Positions 50,540 through 58,556 of a stretch of 64,000 nucleotides of DNA are shown piece after piece. Positions within the stretch are counted from its first letter, which is position 1. Each line of letters starts with the position of its first letter. The stretch is from Pedobacter frigiditerrae. GTDB lineage: Bacteria > Bacteroidota > Bacteroidia > Sphingobacteriales > Sphingobacteriaceae. The DNA lies in NCBI RefSeq assembly GCF_032678705.1, contig NZ_JAVTSS010000002.1, forward strand, positions 2,046,001 through 2,110,000, read 5' to 3'. The notes beneath the pieces are model-generated. The model saw only the letters and a program-made list of their open reading frames with translations. It had not been told where the DNA came from and made no database searches. Made by a program: the position numbers and the translations under genes.

Positions 50540-51528
50540 TTGAGTTTTGCGTTTGGAGTTTGGAGTTGAGCGTTAAGGTGCTCAATAATATCTTCAACTT
50601 GATTTGGCTCAAACCAAGCAGTATTTTCATCTCGCCTAAACCAAGTGAGTTGTCTTTTAGCAAAACGACGGGTGTTTTGTTTTATCATCGCAACTGCAGA
50701 AGCTAAATCTGTTTTGTCATCAAAATAATCAAACAATTCTGAGTAGCCAACAGTGTTTAATGCATTGTATTGTCGATGGGGGAGAAGTAATTTTGCTTCT
50801 TCTAGTAAACCTGCTTCCATCATTAAATCCACACGATGATTAATACGGTCATAAAGTAAAGCACGATCCATATTTAATCCAATTTTGATGATTTGAAATG
50901 GTCTTTGCTTTTTCTTTGCAGTTAAAAAAGAGCTTAATTTTTTGCCTGTAGAAAGCACTACCTCCAAGCCTCTAATCATTCTTTGAGGATTAGATTGGTC
51001 TACTTTTTCGTAATATTCAGGGTCTGATTCCTGCAATTGTTTTTTGATGGATTCAATTCCTTCTGTAGCTAATTTTTCATTTAATGCTTCACGGATGCTA
51101 AGGTCTATTTCTGGTAAATCATCCAATCCTTTACAAACTGCATCGATGTATAAACCAGAACCGCCAACCATGATTAGCACCTTATGCTTTTTGAACAACT
51201 CGTCCATCAATTGCAAAGCTTGGGATTCAAAATCGCCTGTACTAAAAAGTGTTTGTATGCTATGAGAATTGATAAAATGATGAGGTGCTGTAGCTAGTTC
51301 TTCGTTTGAAGGTTTAGCTGTTCCGATATGCATTTCTTTGAAAAATTGCCTCGAATCTGCAGAGATAATCTCAATTTGATAAAACTGCGCTAACTTTATA
51401 GCTAATGCAGTTTTACCTATAGCTGTTGGCCCAACTACTACAATTAGTGTTTTATTTTGGGCTTTTGGGTTGTAAGATTGTTGAATTTCAGTATTTCCAT
51501 CTTCCATTTTACCTCTTACATCCCCCAT
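50536..51528 (-). CDS. miaA: tRNA dimethylallyltransferase MiaA
   Basis: Adds a dimethylallyl group to A37 of tRNAs reading UNN codons. Motifs: P-loop VVGPTAIGKTALAIKL, SADSRQFFKEMHIGTAKPS, GGSGLYIDAVCKGLDDLP, GLEVVLSTGKKLS, and the C-terminal KQNTRRFAKRQLTWFRRDEN. 330 residues from the ATG at 51528. However, the first 25 or so residues (MGDVRGKMEDGNTEIQQ...) and the last ten or so are unlike MiaA and are translated from repetitive intergenic words. A shorter start at 51507, or a non-ATG start nearer the conserved KTLIVVVGP, is possible. It starts three bases after the neighbouring acidic-tail gene. Confidence 0.93.
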   Translation of the reverse strand: MGDVRGKMEDGNTEIQQSYNPKAQNKTLIVVVGPTAIGKTALAIKLAQFYQIEIISADSRQFFKEMHIGTAKPSNEELATAPHHFINSHSIQTLFSTGDFESQALQLMDELFKKHKVLIMVGGSGLYIDAVCKGLDDLPEIDLSIREALNEKLATEGIESIKKQLQESDPEYYEKVDQSNPQRMIRGLEVVLSTGKKLSSFLTAKKKQRPFQIIKIGLNMDRALLYDRINHRVDLMMEAGLLEEAKLLLPHRQYNALNTVGYSELFDYFDDKTDLASAVAMIKQNTRRFAKRQLTWFRRDENTAWFEPNQVEDIIEHLNAQLQTPNAKLN

Positions 51529-51531
51529 CTT

Positions 51532-52179
51532 TTAATAATCTTCTTCTTTGCCGCTTCCGTATTCTTCATCGGCAAAATCATCGCCATCCGCAAACTCATC
51601 TTTTTCTTCCTCTTCTTCAGTATCATCAACTTCTTCGGCCATGATCCCTCGTCCGCCCATGGCTTCTAATTCTTCAGTATCTTCTGGCACAAAATCCATT
51701 TCATTTAAAAAGTCGAAATCTGTTGAAGCTGCTGCAGCACTTACTGCAAAACCTCCAGCATTTTTCTCAATGATTTTAGGTGCCTCTCCTGTGCTTTTTA
51801 CCAAGAAAGGATATTCGATGTTTGGGTCGTTTTCTAGAATAATTTTAATCAGTTCTACGTGAAAATCAAACGGACGTTCAAAGTTGTAGATATAATAGAA
51901 TTTTTGATGTGGGTCTTCAATAAAGCTGCTCAATTTTGCTTTCTCCATTAAAGTAACGCCATTGTTTATTTTGCGTTCGTTTGGTAACAATGCAATTTCA
52001 TCACCCTTAATCCAGTTATCCGTACTTACATAAAATGATGATGATTTATCAGCATTATATCCGGTAGAACGATGGAGTGCCCTATGTAAATCTTCAAAAG
52101 TTTGAGTAGTTTTAATATCGATTTCTCTTACTACGTCGTCAAAATCTTCAAAAGAAATTTTAAATCTATAAATTGCCAT
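51532..52179 (-). CDS. pRiA4b ORF-3-like domain protein with acidic tail
   Basis: 215 residues. The N-terminal 150 show the pRiA4b ORF-3-like (IS1096/TnpR-annotated) domain: IYRFKISFEDFDDVVREIDI, TFEDLHRALHRSTGYNADKS, SSFYVSTDNWIKGDEIALLP and FYYIYNFERPFDFHVELI. The tail from about residue 160 is strongly acidic (EEVDDTEEEEEKDEFADGDD), an unusual stretch suggesting a charged, disordered region. Despite the family's name there is no sign of a mobile element here; the gene is adjacent to miaA and probably co-transcribed with it, as in relatives. Function unknown. Confidence 0.82.
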   Translation of the reverse strand: MAIYRFKISFEDFDDVVREIDIKTTQTFEDLHRALHRSTGYNADKSSSFYVSTDNWIKGDEIALLPNERKINNGVTLMEKAKLSSFIEDPHQKFYYIYNFERPFDFHVELIKIILENDPNIEYPFLVKSTGEAPKIIEKNAGGFAVSAAAASTDFDFLNEMDFVPEDTEELEAMGGRGIMAEEVDDTEEEEEKDEFADGDDFADEEYGSGKEEDY

Positions 52180-52240
52180 TGTGGTGTTCTGTATCTTTCT
52201 GTAAAATTAAGAAATAAAAAATAATATCGTAGCCTTAAGC

Positions 52241-53647
52241 TTATTTTGTAACCTGATTTAAACCTAATTGTTTAGCCTTTTCTAGCATAAAAGTAAACGC
52301 CTCTTCGTAGCTATTTGTTATTTCGCCTTCTAAAATGGCCTCTCTAATTGCATTTTTAAGCAATCCCACTTCTCTACCAGCATCTAAACCAAAGGTTTGC
52401 ATGATATCATTTCCAGAAATTGGCGGTTGCCAGTTACGCAATTGGTCACGTTCTTCAACATCTTTCAGTTTTTGCTTAACTAGCTCAAAGTTATTGCGAT
52501 ATTTCTTGATTTTGTATTCGTTTTTTGTAGTTACATCCGCATTGCATAACAACATTAAACTTTCAATCTCTTCTCCAGCTTCAAACAACAATCTTCTTAC
52601 GGCAGAATCTGTTACTTTTTCTTGTGCTAAAACAATTGGACGTAAATGTAATTGAACCAATTTTTGAACGTATTTCATTTTTTCATTCAGTGGTAATTTC
52701 AATTGAGCGAAAATTTGAGGAACCATTCTAGCACCTTTGTCTTCATGGCCGTGAAATGTCCAACCGTGTCCTTCTTCAAATCTTTTAGTAGCTGGCTTGG
52801 CGATATCATGTAAAATAGCCGCCCAGCGTAACCAAAGGTCATCAGTGGTTTCACAAATGTTATCTAAAACCTGTAAAGTATGATAGAAATTGTCTTTATG
52901 TCCTTTCCCTTTAATAATGTCAACACCATAAAGATTTGCCATTTGAGGGAAAATTAGGTGTAATAATCCAGTATCAAACAGGTGTTTAAAACCAATTGAA
53001 GGTGTTTTAGCTAAGATGATTTTATTTAACTCATCGGTTATTCGTTCTTTTGAAACTATGTTAATCCGTTCCTTTTGTGTTTTGATAGCTTGTAAAGCAA
53101 CCTCATCAATATCAAAATTCAATTGTGTAGCAAAACGGATGGCACGCATCATCCTTAAAGGATCATCAGAAAAAGTAATTTCAGGGTCTAATGGCGTGCG
53201 GATAAACTTGTTTTCTAAATCTGCTAATCCGTTAAATGGGTCAACTAAACCTCCGTAATTATCAGCGTTAAGAGATATAGCTAAAGCGTTAATTGTAAAA
53301 TCCCTGCGTAATTGGTCATCTTCTAAAGTGCCGTTTTCTACAATGGGTTTTCGAGAATCAGAACGATAAGACTCTTTTCTTGCACCAACAAACTCAATTT
53401 CTAAATCGTTATACTTCAGCATTGCTGTGCCAAAATTTTTAAATACAGCAACCTTTGTTTTTAATTGCTGACCAACCTTTTCTGCAAAATCAATTCCATT
53501 ACCTAGTATGACTACATCAATATCTTTAGAAGGGCGATTTAAAAATAAATCCCGTACAAAACCACCAATAACATAAGCTTCTGTTTTGGTTTGTTCAGCA
53601 ATGTTTGCTAATACTTTAAATATTGGATTTGTTAGGTGTTGTTGCAT
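52241..53647 (-). CDS. CCA tRNA nucleotidyltransferase with HD domain
   Basis: 468 residues from the ATG at 53647 (MQQHLTNPIFKVLANIAEQT); the earlier in-frame ATG at 53686 is inside a palindromic repeat. The class II nucleotidyltransferase motifs are present: GGFVRDLFLNRPSKDIDVVI with the metal-binding Asp pair, and LEDDQLRRDFTINALAIS, DPLRMMRAIRFATQL. An HD domain follows (AAILHDIAKPATKRFEEGHG, GHEDKGARM). It adds or repairs the CCA end of tRNAs; none of the tRNA genes in this window encodes CCA, so the enzyme is needed. It could alternatively be a poly(A) polymerase, but that is less likely here. Confidence 0.92.
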   Translation of the reverse strand: MQQHLTNPIFKVLANIAEQTKTEAYVIGGFVRDLFLNRPSKDIDVVILGNGIDFAEKVGQQLKTKVAVFKNFGTAMLKYNDLEIEFVGARKESYRSDSRKPIVENGTLEDDQLRRDFTINALAISLNADNYGGLVDPFNGLADLENKFIRTPLDPEITFSDDPLRMMRAIRFATQLNFDIDEVALQAIKTQKERINIVSKERITDELNKIILAKTPSIGFKHLFDTGLLHLIFPQMANLYGVDIIKGKGHKDNFYHTLQVLDNICETTDDLWLRWAAILHDIAKPATKRFEEGHGWTFHGHEDKGARMVPQIFAQLKLPLNEKMKYVQKLVQLHLRPIVLAQEKVTDSAVRRLLFEAGEEIESLMLLCNADVTTKNEYKIKKYRNNFELVKQKLKDVEERDQLRNWQPPISGNDIMQTFGLDAGREVGLLKNAIREAILEGEITNSYEEAFTFMLEKAKQLGLNQVTK

Positions 53648-53658
53648 AATGTCGTTAT

Positions 53659-53716
53659 TGTCATACTGACGAAGGAAGTATCTCAATAAGAGATTCTTCT
53701 CAAGCTCAGAATGACA
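53659..53716. repeat. 58-bp 'TGTCA...TGACA' palindromic element
   Basis: TGTCATACTGA (53659) is matched by TCAGAATGACA (ending 53716), one mismatch, and GAAGTATCTC/GAGATTCTTC continue inside. Same general type as 9098-9163. It overlaps spurious N-terminal codons of the CCA-transferase frame. Confidence 0.65.
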
Positions 53717-53737
53717 AGAAATGCAAAAATAGTAAAA

Positions 53738-54301
53738 TTACTTACGTATAAACTCAAATTGCCCAGAAGGACCTAATTTAATAATCGTAGAAGGTTTTTT
53801 TACAGTGCGATTTTCTTGGTCTAAATCAACAATGTAATCAACAGCCTCTTTTACTTCATCACTAATTTCATCGAAGAATTTAGGTGTCGGCTCGCCACTT
53901 ATATTAGCAGAAGTAGAAACTATTGGTTTGCGAAAACGTTGCAATAATTGTTCGCAGAAGTCGTGTTTAACAATGCGAATGCCTATAGTTCCATCTGTAT
54001 TAATTACATTTTTAGCTAAGTTTTTTGCTCCAGAAAAAATAATGGTCATTGGGTTTTCTGCATATTCAATTAACTCGTAAGCTACTTCAGGAATTTCCGT
54101 AACATAACTTTGTAGCTTGTTCTCATTATCTAAAAGGATAATCAAACTTTTATCAGCGCTGCGACCCTTTAAAGCATTTACCTTAGCAACAGCTTCTTCA
54201 TTAGTAGCATCGCAACCTAAACCCCAAACCGTATCCGTAGGATAAAGAATTACACCGCCATTTTTTAAAACTTCAAGTGCATTGTTAATTTCCTGTCTCA
54301 T
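53738..54301 (-). CDS. tsaC: L-threonylcarbamoyladenylate synthase (TsaC/YrdC/Sua5)
   Basis: Makes threonylcarbamoyl-AMP from Thr, bicarbonate and ATP for t6A37 of ANN-reading tRNAs. 187 residues: LKNGGVILYPTDTVWGLGCD, NEEAVAKVNALKGRSADKSL, MTIIFSGAKNLAKNV, GTIGIRIVKHDFCEQLL, and PIVSTSANISGEPTPK are all canonical. No Sua5 C-terminal domain, so it is the short TsaC form. It lies one base after the DUF5672 gene stop. Together with miaA and the CCA enzyme it makes this a tRNA-maturation neighbourhood. Confidence 0.93.
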   Translation of the reverse strand: MRQEINNALEVLKNGGVILYPTDTVWGLGCDATNEEAVAKVNALKGRSADKSLIILLDNENKLQSYVTEIPEVAYELIEYAENPMTIIFSGAKNLAKNVINTDGTIGIRIVKHDFCEQLLQRFRKPIVSTSANISGEPTPKFFDEISDEVKEAVDYIVDLDQENRTVKKPSTIIKLGPSGQFEFIRK

Positions 54302-54302
54302 T

Positions 54303-55073
54303 CTATTTAATAATTGGAATAAACTTTTTCCAGAATTCTGGATTATGTTTTAATGGAGCGTGGCAACCAAAAGGTAACGTTTCTCCTAAATATTTATAGG
54401 CAACTGCCGGATGAAATTCAACCGCAAATTCCATTCCTTCTTCCCATTGGGGGATTTTAAATTCTACAATTTGTGGAGCTTCCAGGGACCAGAAAACATC
54501 TTCATTAAATGCATCACCTTTCGCTTTTATGTATTTGTTTAACAAAGATGGATTAACTATAGTTAATACTTTTAATGCTGAGCTGATTTTACGAAGCGAT
54601 AAACCTCCATTACCAACTTTATTGTATCTATTGCCGTAAACTTTATTTTCCTTAAAGGAGAGCTTTATTTTTTGAACTAAATTGTAAAGGGCATTTCTGT
54701 TCAACTTGTCTGGTCTAAACCAAGGAGAACCAATATAATCGTAATCTTTCTCGCACCAAGCTTGTAACTCATCTTTAAAAAGATAAACATCAGCCTGATG
54801 AATTAACATGAAATCATATAAACCGAAGGCAGTGTAAAAGCCTTTTGATAACAACAATTGATTATAACCACTTATGCCTTCAAAATAGTGTTTGGCAAAT
54901 CTTTTCACTTCTAACTGCTCCAATAAACCAAAAGATGAGTCAACTATTAATCCCTCTGGTGCAACAATAACTTGCTTAAATCCCTTGGTTAGCTGTAAAC
55001 CATTTTCTAAAAACGCCAGTTCAATAGCTGTTGGTTTTTGATAAAGAGGAAAAATGATTACGCAACTTTTCAT
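54303..55073 (-). CDS. DUF5672 putative glycan-related protein
   Basis: 256 residues from the ATG at 55073 (MKSCVIIFPLYQKPTAIELA), overlapping the upstream glycosyltransferase stop by the classical ATGA. DUF5672 landmarks: FYTAFGLYDFMLIHQADVYL, CEKDYDYIGSPWFRPD, NRYNKVGNGGLSLRKI, and AFNEDVFWSLEAP. This family is found in polysaccharide clusters and has glycosyltransferase-like features (a DxD-like 'QADVYL' and the GNGGLSLR motif), but activity is unproven. Coupled to the GT4 enzyme and followed by tsaC. Confidence 0.8.
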   Translation of the reverse strand: MKSCVIIFPLYQKPTAIELAFLENGLQLTKGFKQVIVAPEGLIVDSSFGLLEQLEVKRFAKHYFEGISGYNQLLLSKGFYTAFGLYDFMLIHQADVYLFKDELQAWCEKDYDYIGSPWFRPDKLNRNALYNLVQKIKLSFKENKVYGNRYNKVGNGGLSLRKISSALKVLTIVNPSLLNKYIKAKGDAFNEDVFWSLEAPQIVEFKIPQWEEGMEFAVEFHPAVAYKYLGETLPFGCHAPLKHNPEFWKKFIPIIK

Positions 55074-56194
55074 TGTTTCATTGTTTTTAAATAGCAATCC
55101 ATCAGTTGTTGGTTTACTATTTCATTTTCGAATTTTTGAACGTATTCATATCCTTTTTGCTTCATCGTATCCTGTAATTTTTCGTCAGTTAAAACTTTGT
55201 TAATCGCATTCGCCAAATCAATTTCGCTATCTGGAGAAACATAAATGCTGTTCGGTCCGCCAGCCTCTTCCAAACATGAGCCAGTTGCTGCAACCACCGG
55301 AATATTGCTGTACAAAGCTTCAATTATTGGAATACCAAAACCTTCATAATAAGAGGGTAAAACAAAAACACTAGCAAGCTGATAAATTAAAGGCAGATCA
55401 TTAAAAGGGACATTTTTAAGAAAAATCACCCTGTGTTGTAAGCCTAGATTTTCTATTTCTCTTTTTACTAAAGCAGTATAAGTGGTTTCTTTGCCGACAA
55501 CAACTAGTTTAAAATCATCATTTATTTTTGGCAATGCTTTGATAACAAGTAAAAGATTTTTTCTAGCTTCAATCGTTCCCACGTTCAGTATGAATTTATC
55601 AGGAAGCTTATATTTTTTCTTTATTTTTTCTTTTTCAAAAGTACTCGATAACGTTTTAAAACTATCATCACAGCTTTGATAAATTACATCGATTTTTGAG
55701 GGATTGATATTGTAGAGTTCAACTATGTCTTCTTTTGTTTTTTCGCTGATGGCGATAATTCTATCAGATTTATCACATGCATATTTGCTTTTAAACTTGT
55801 AAATAAGTCTATCTATAAGTTTATAGTAGTGTGGTTTGCGAAGAAAGATTAAGTCGTGCATCGTTACAATGCTTTTAATTCCAATATGCTGTATGCCCAT
55901 AGGGATTTCGTGACTTAAGCCATGAAATAAATCGATTTTATCCTCTATAAGTTGTTTTTTGATGCCAGAACTTCGCCAAAACAATTTTGATTTACCTTTA
56001 TCAGGCTGTTTTAGATAGACATTAGCTTTAGAAAATAAAGGAAGGGTTAAAATGTTTTCCTTTACTTTTGGGGTATAAATAAAATATTGGTTGGTTGGAA
56101 ACTGCTTTGCTACATGTTCAATCAATGAGCGGCTGTAATTGCCTAATCCAGTTAAATTATTTGCAGCACGTTTGCCGTCGAATCCAATATTCAT
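55070..56194 (-). CDS. GT4-family glycosyltransferase
   Basis: 374 residues from the ATG at 56194 (MNIGFDGKRAANNLTGLGNY); an ATG at 56245 would prepend codons from a repetitive intergenic palindrome. GT-B fold with GT4 motifs: the N-terminal GLGNYSRSLI, the central VGTIEARKNLLLVIKALPKI, and the C-terminal LPSYYEGFGIPIIEALYSNI with the nucleotide-sugar-binding E-x7-E pattern. Retaining transferase using a nucleotide-sugar donor; donor and acceptor unknown. It ends in an ATGA overlap with the DUF5672 gene, so both act in the same cytoplasmic glycan-assembly step or pathway. Confidence 0.9.
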   Translation of the reverse strand: MNIGFDGKRAANNLTGLGNYSRSLIEHVAKQFPTNQYFIYTPKVKENILTLPLFSKANVYLKQPDKGKSKLFWRSSGIKKQLIEDKIDLFHGLSHEIPMGIQHIGIKSIVTMHDLIFLRKPHYYKLIDRLIYKFKSKYACDKSDRIIAISEKTKEDIVELYNINPSKIDVIYQSCDDSFKTLSSTFEKEKIKKKYKLPDKFILNVGTIEARKNLLLVIKALPKINDDFKLVVVGKETTYTALVKREIENLGLQHRVIFLKNVPFNDLPLIYQLASVFVLPSYYEGFGIPIIEALYSNIPVVAATGSCLEEAGGPNSIYVSPDSEIDLANAINKVLTDEKLQDTMKQKGYEYVQKFENEIVNQQLMDCYLKTMKQ

Positions 56195-56215
56195 TAAGAT
56201 GAGGTTAATGGCGGA

Positions 56216-56275
56216 AAGGTGGAAGGTAGAAGGTATTGGATGCATAACCCTCCACCTTCTGCCTTTATGCCTTCA
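56216..56275. repeat. AAGGTGGAAGG / CCTCCACCTTC word-repeat palindrome
   Basis: AAGGTGGAAGGTAGAAGGT on the left faces CCTCCACCTTCTGCCTT on the right around the palindrome TGCATA. AGAAGGT/ACCTTCT (56228-56234, 56254-56260) is the perfect core. Located between the divergent-free dapD and GT genes; slipped-word type. Confidence 0.5.
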
Positions 56276-56281
56276 GCCTAT

Positions 56282-57100
56282 TTATACGGCTACATTATTT
56301 TCTCTCAATGCATCATTTAGAGAAGTTTTTTTATCTGTAGATTCTTTACGTTTTCCAATGATTAAAGCACATGGAACCTGAAAATCGCCAGCAGGGAATT
56401 TTTTAGTATATGAACCAGGAATTACAACTGAACGAGCAGGCACATATCCTTTATATTCAACAGGAGTTGGACCAGTAACATCAATAATTTTTGTGGATGC
56501 AGTTAATACAACATTAGCCCCTAAAACAACTTCTTTTTCTAATTTTACGCCTTCAACAACGATTGCTCTAGAACCTAAGAAACAGTCATCCTCAATAATA
56601 ACTGGTGCAGCTTGAACAGGTTCTAAAACGCCACCAATTCCAACACCACCACTTAAGTGAACTCGTTTTCCAATTTGAGCACATGATCCTACAGTTGCCC
56701 AAGTGTCAACCATTGTACCTTCATCTACATACGCACCAATGTTAACATAAGAAGGCATCATGATTACACCTTTAGCTAAAAAAGCACCATAGCGGGCACT
56801 AGCCATAGGTACAACACGCACACCTTGTTCTTTATAGTTGGTTTTTAATTCCATTTTATCATGGTAAACAAAAGGACCAACTTTAATTTCTTTCATTTCT
56901 TTGATTGGGAAATATAAAATCACGGCTTTTTTAATCCATTCGTTTATTCCCCAAGAATTTAAAATAGGTTCTGCAACACGCAACTCGCCTTTATCTAATC
57001 TCAAAATTACTTCTTCAATTGCCTCGCAATAGTTGTTGTAGGTTAATAAAGATCTATCTTCCCAAGCAGCTTCTACTAATTTTTTTAATTCTCCAATCAT
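56282..57100 (-). CDS. dapD: Tetrahydrodipicolinate N-succinyltransferase
   Basis: 272 residues. Adds succinyl from succinyl-CoA to tetrahydrodipicolinate in lysine/meso-diaminopimelate synthesis. After a short helical N-terminus comes GVRVVPMASARYGAFLAKGV, then left-handed beta-helix hexapeptides (VNIGAYVDEGTMVDTWATVG, HLSGGVGIGGVLEP, VIIEDDCFLGSRAIVVEGVK) and a C-terminal cap. Length matches the family. Monocistronic or with the glycan genes downstream; peptidoglycan precursor supply fits an envelope neighbourhood. Confidence 0.95.
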   Translation of the reverse strand: MIGELKKLVEAAWEDRSLLTYNNYCEAIEEVILRLDKGELRVAEPILNSWGINEWIKKAVILYFPIKEMKEIKVGPFVYHDKMELKTNYKEQGVRVVPMASARYGAFLAKGVIMMPSYVNIGAYVDEGTMVDTWATVGSCAQIGKRVHLSGGVGIGGVLEPVQAAPVIIEDDCFLGSRAIVVEGVKLEKEVVLGANVVLTASTKIIDVTGPTPVEYKGYVPARSVVIPGSYTKKFPAGDFQVPCALIIGKRKESTDKKTSLNDALRENNVAV

Positions 57101-57164
57101 TGTTTTTTTAATTTTTTACAAAATAAATCAATTTTATCTATTGAGCGTTGTATTTTTGATTTTT

Positions 57165-57563
57165 ATGACTGAAAAAGAGAAATTAAGGATAGATAAATAT
57201 CTCTGGGCAATAAGATTGTTTAAAACCAGAAGTTTGGCGACTGATGCATGCAAAGCTGGTCGGGTAAAATTTAATGGTCAAAATTTAAAGCCTTCAGCTA
57301 TTGTGAAAGTTGGAGAAGTGTATCAAGTTTCTAAGGGAATAGAGAAAAAAGTAATAGAGGTAGTAGAACTATTATACAACAGAGTTGAGGCAAAAATAGC
57401 AGTAACAAAGTATAAAGATATCACCCCTGTGGAAGAAACCCATGCTTACAAATCTATGTTTCATGCGCCAAGTTTAAAACGAGATAGGGGAACAGGTAGG
57501 CCAACTAAAAAAGATAGAAGAGAAACTGACGATTTGATTGGTGGGCTGTATGAAGAAGGGTAG
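57165..57563 (+). CDS. S4-domain RNA-binding protein (Hsp15-like)
   Basis: 132 residues from the ATG at 57165 (MTEKEKLRIDKYLWAIRLFK); a TTG at 57141 would add eight hydrophobic residues that overlap the promoter-like TATTTTTG (57151-57158). The S4 fold is clear: RIDKYLWAIRLFKTRSLATD, ACKAGRVKFNGQNLKPSAIV, KVGEVYQVSKG. The C-terminus is basic. Hsp15 proteins bind free 50S subunits with nascent chain after heat shock; this homologue may do likewise. Divergent from dapD. Confidence 0.87.
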   Translation: MTEKEKLRIDKYLWAIRLFKTRSLATDACKAGRVKFNGQNLKPSAIVKVGEVYQVSKGIEKKVIEVVELLYNRVEAKIAVTKYKDITPVEETHAYKSMFHAPSLKRDRGTGRPTKKDRRETDDLIGGLYEEG

Positions 57564-57569
57564 CTTACT

Positions 57570-57655
57570 AGTGTCATTAGTTCATTGGTTCATTTGGCTG
57601 ATGGTTAATAGTCAATAGACCATTGATTGGGTTCGTAATATAATTCACTTGGCAA
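57570..57655. repeat. TTCATTGG/CCAATG word repeats
   Basis: The gap contains TTAGTTCATTGGTTCATTTG, GATGGTTAATAG, ACCATTGATTGGG and GGCAATTAACCATTAGC, giving several alternative imperfect hairpins. The last words continue into the final codons (LIANG) of the EcsC-like gene. Confidence 0.45.
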
Positions 57656-58381
57656 TTAACCATTAGCTATCAACCTCTTTCTGTAGGCCATCATCGCCGT
57701 TTTGCCTAGCTTCTGTATCAATTGGTAATTAGCTACAGCCCCAACGGCAGCACCCACAATTGGAAGTAACTGTGCCATTTTTGCTAAATCTATATAGTCT
57801 CTATATTCTTGTTGAAAAGTTTGCCAATCAAATTGATCTGCACTTTCTGGTAATACAATTAGCTTTTGATCCCAATTCTGCATTTGTTTATAAACATTCT
57901 GAGTACCTATTTTGCTAGAAAAGGCCAATTGAAAGATATGAAGAATATACAATCTTTCGCGATAATCTTTAACGTCAAAGCCATACAGCGCTGCGATTTC
58001 GAAAAGCATTTTTATTTTGATACCAATTAATATTGGAAAATCGGCCATGCTCATTAAAAAACCACCTGCGCCAGTTATTCCGCCTTCTGCAGCTCCAGTT
58101 TTACTATAGCTGTCGATTTTTGATTTAACCAAAGATTCTCTGTATAATAAACTCATTTCTCTATCCGGCATTGCCGAAGTAGTGTATGTAGATCCAAATA
58201 ACACAGCTTTAACCATTTGTTTTATAGCCGCTGTAATTGCTTTATGAACTTTTGTTGGGATGTAGCTGTTGATTTTGGTTTGAACCTTTGTGGCTAAATT
58301 TCCGAGAAGAGATGGCTTTTTCATCAATTCCAATTCCCAAAATTGTAGTTCTAGCTTTATTTGTTCTTCGTAATTGCTCAT
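57656..58381 (-). CDS. EcsC family protein
   Basis: 241 residues. The EcsC pattern is visible: ELQFWELELMKKPSLLGNLA, a Lys-rich helix (KINSYIPTKVHKAITAAIKQ), GAAEGGITGAGGFLMSMADF, PILIGIKIKMLFEIAALYGF, and a C-terminal hydrophobic LLPIVGAAVGAVANYQLIQK. Bacillus EcsC is linked to the EcsAB ABC transporter, but most members have unknown roles. There are two hydrophobic segments, so it may be membrane-associated. The final five residues arise from the adjoining word-repeat DNA. Confidence 0.82.
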   Translation of the reverse strand: MSNYEEQIKLELQFWELELMKKPSLLGNLATKVQTKINSYIPTKVHKAITAAIKQMVKAVLFGSTYTTSAMPDREMSLLYRESLVKSKIDSYSKTGAAEGGITGAGGFLMSMADFPILIGIKIKMLFEIAALYGFDVKDYRERLYILHIFQLAFSSKIGTQNVYKQMQNWDQKLIVLPESADQFDWQTFQQEYRDYIDLAKMAQLLPIVGAAVGAVANYQLIQKLGKTAMMAYRKRLIANG

Positions 58382-58494
58382 AATTGTAAGTTGTTCAAAA
58401 TCATTGCGTCATTTTTTAGACTATATTTTTTAAAATTATTACAAATAAATAGTTGATGGGTTCTCTTTTACTTGCTGCCCTAATTTAAAAGACA

Positions 58495-58524
58495 AAAAAA
58501 ATGCCCCGATTGTTCGGGGCATTT
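58495..58524 (-). terminator. Terminator of the OmpH-like gene
   Basis: AAATGCCCCGA (58499-58509) and TCGGGGCATTT (58514-58524) are perfect inverses; on the minus strand a run of seven T follows, a textbook terminator about 33 bases after the stop. Confidence 0.92.
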
Positions 58525-58556
58525 AATATTTTCAATTTTTACAGCTAACTAGCGAC

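Noticed and set aside
51532..52179. pRiA4b/IS1096-type family name suggesting a transposon passenger
   Set aside because: No inverted repeats or transposase are nearby, and association with miaA suggests a chromosomal housekeeping context.
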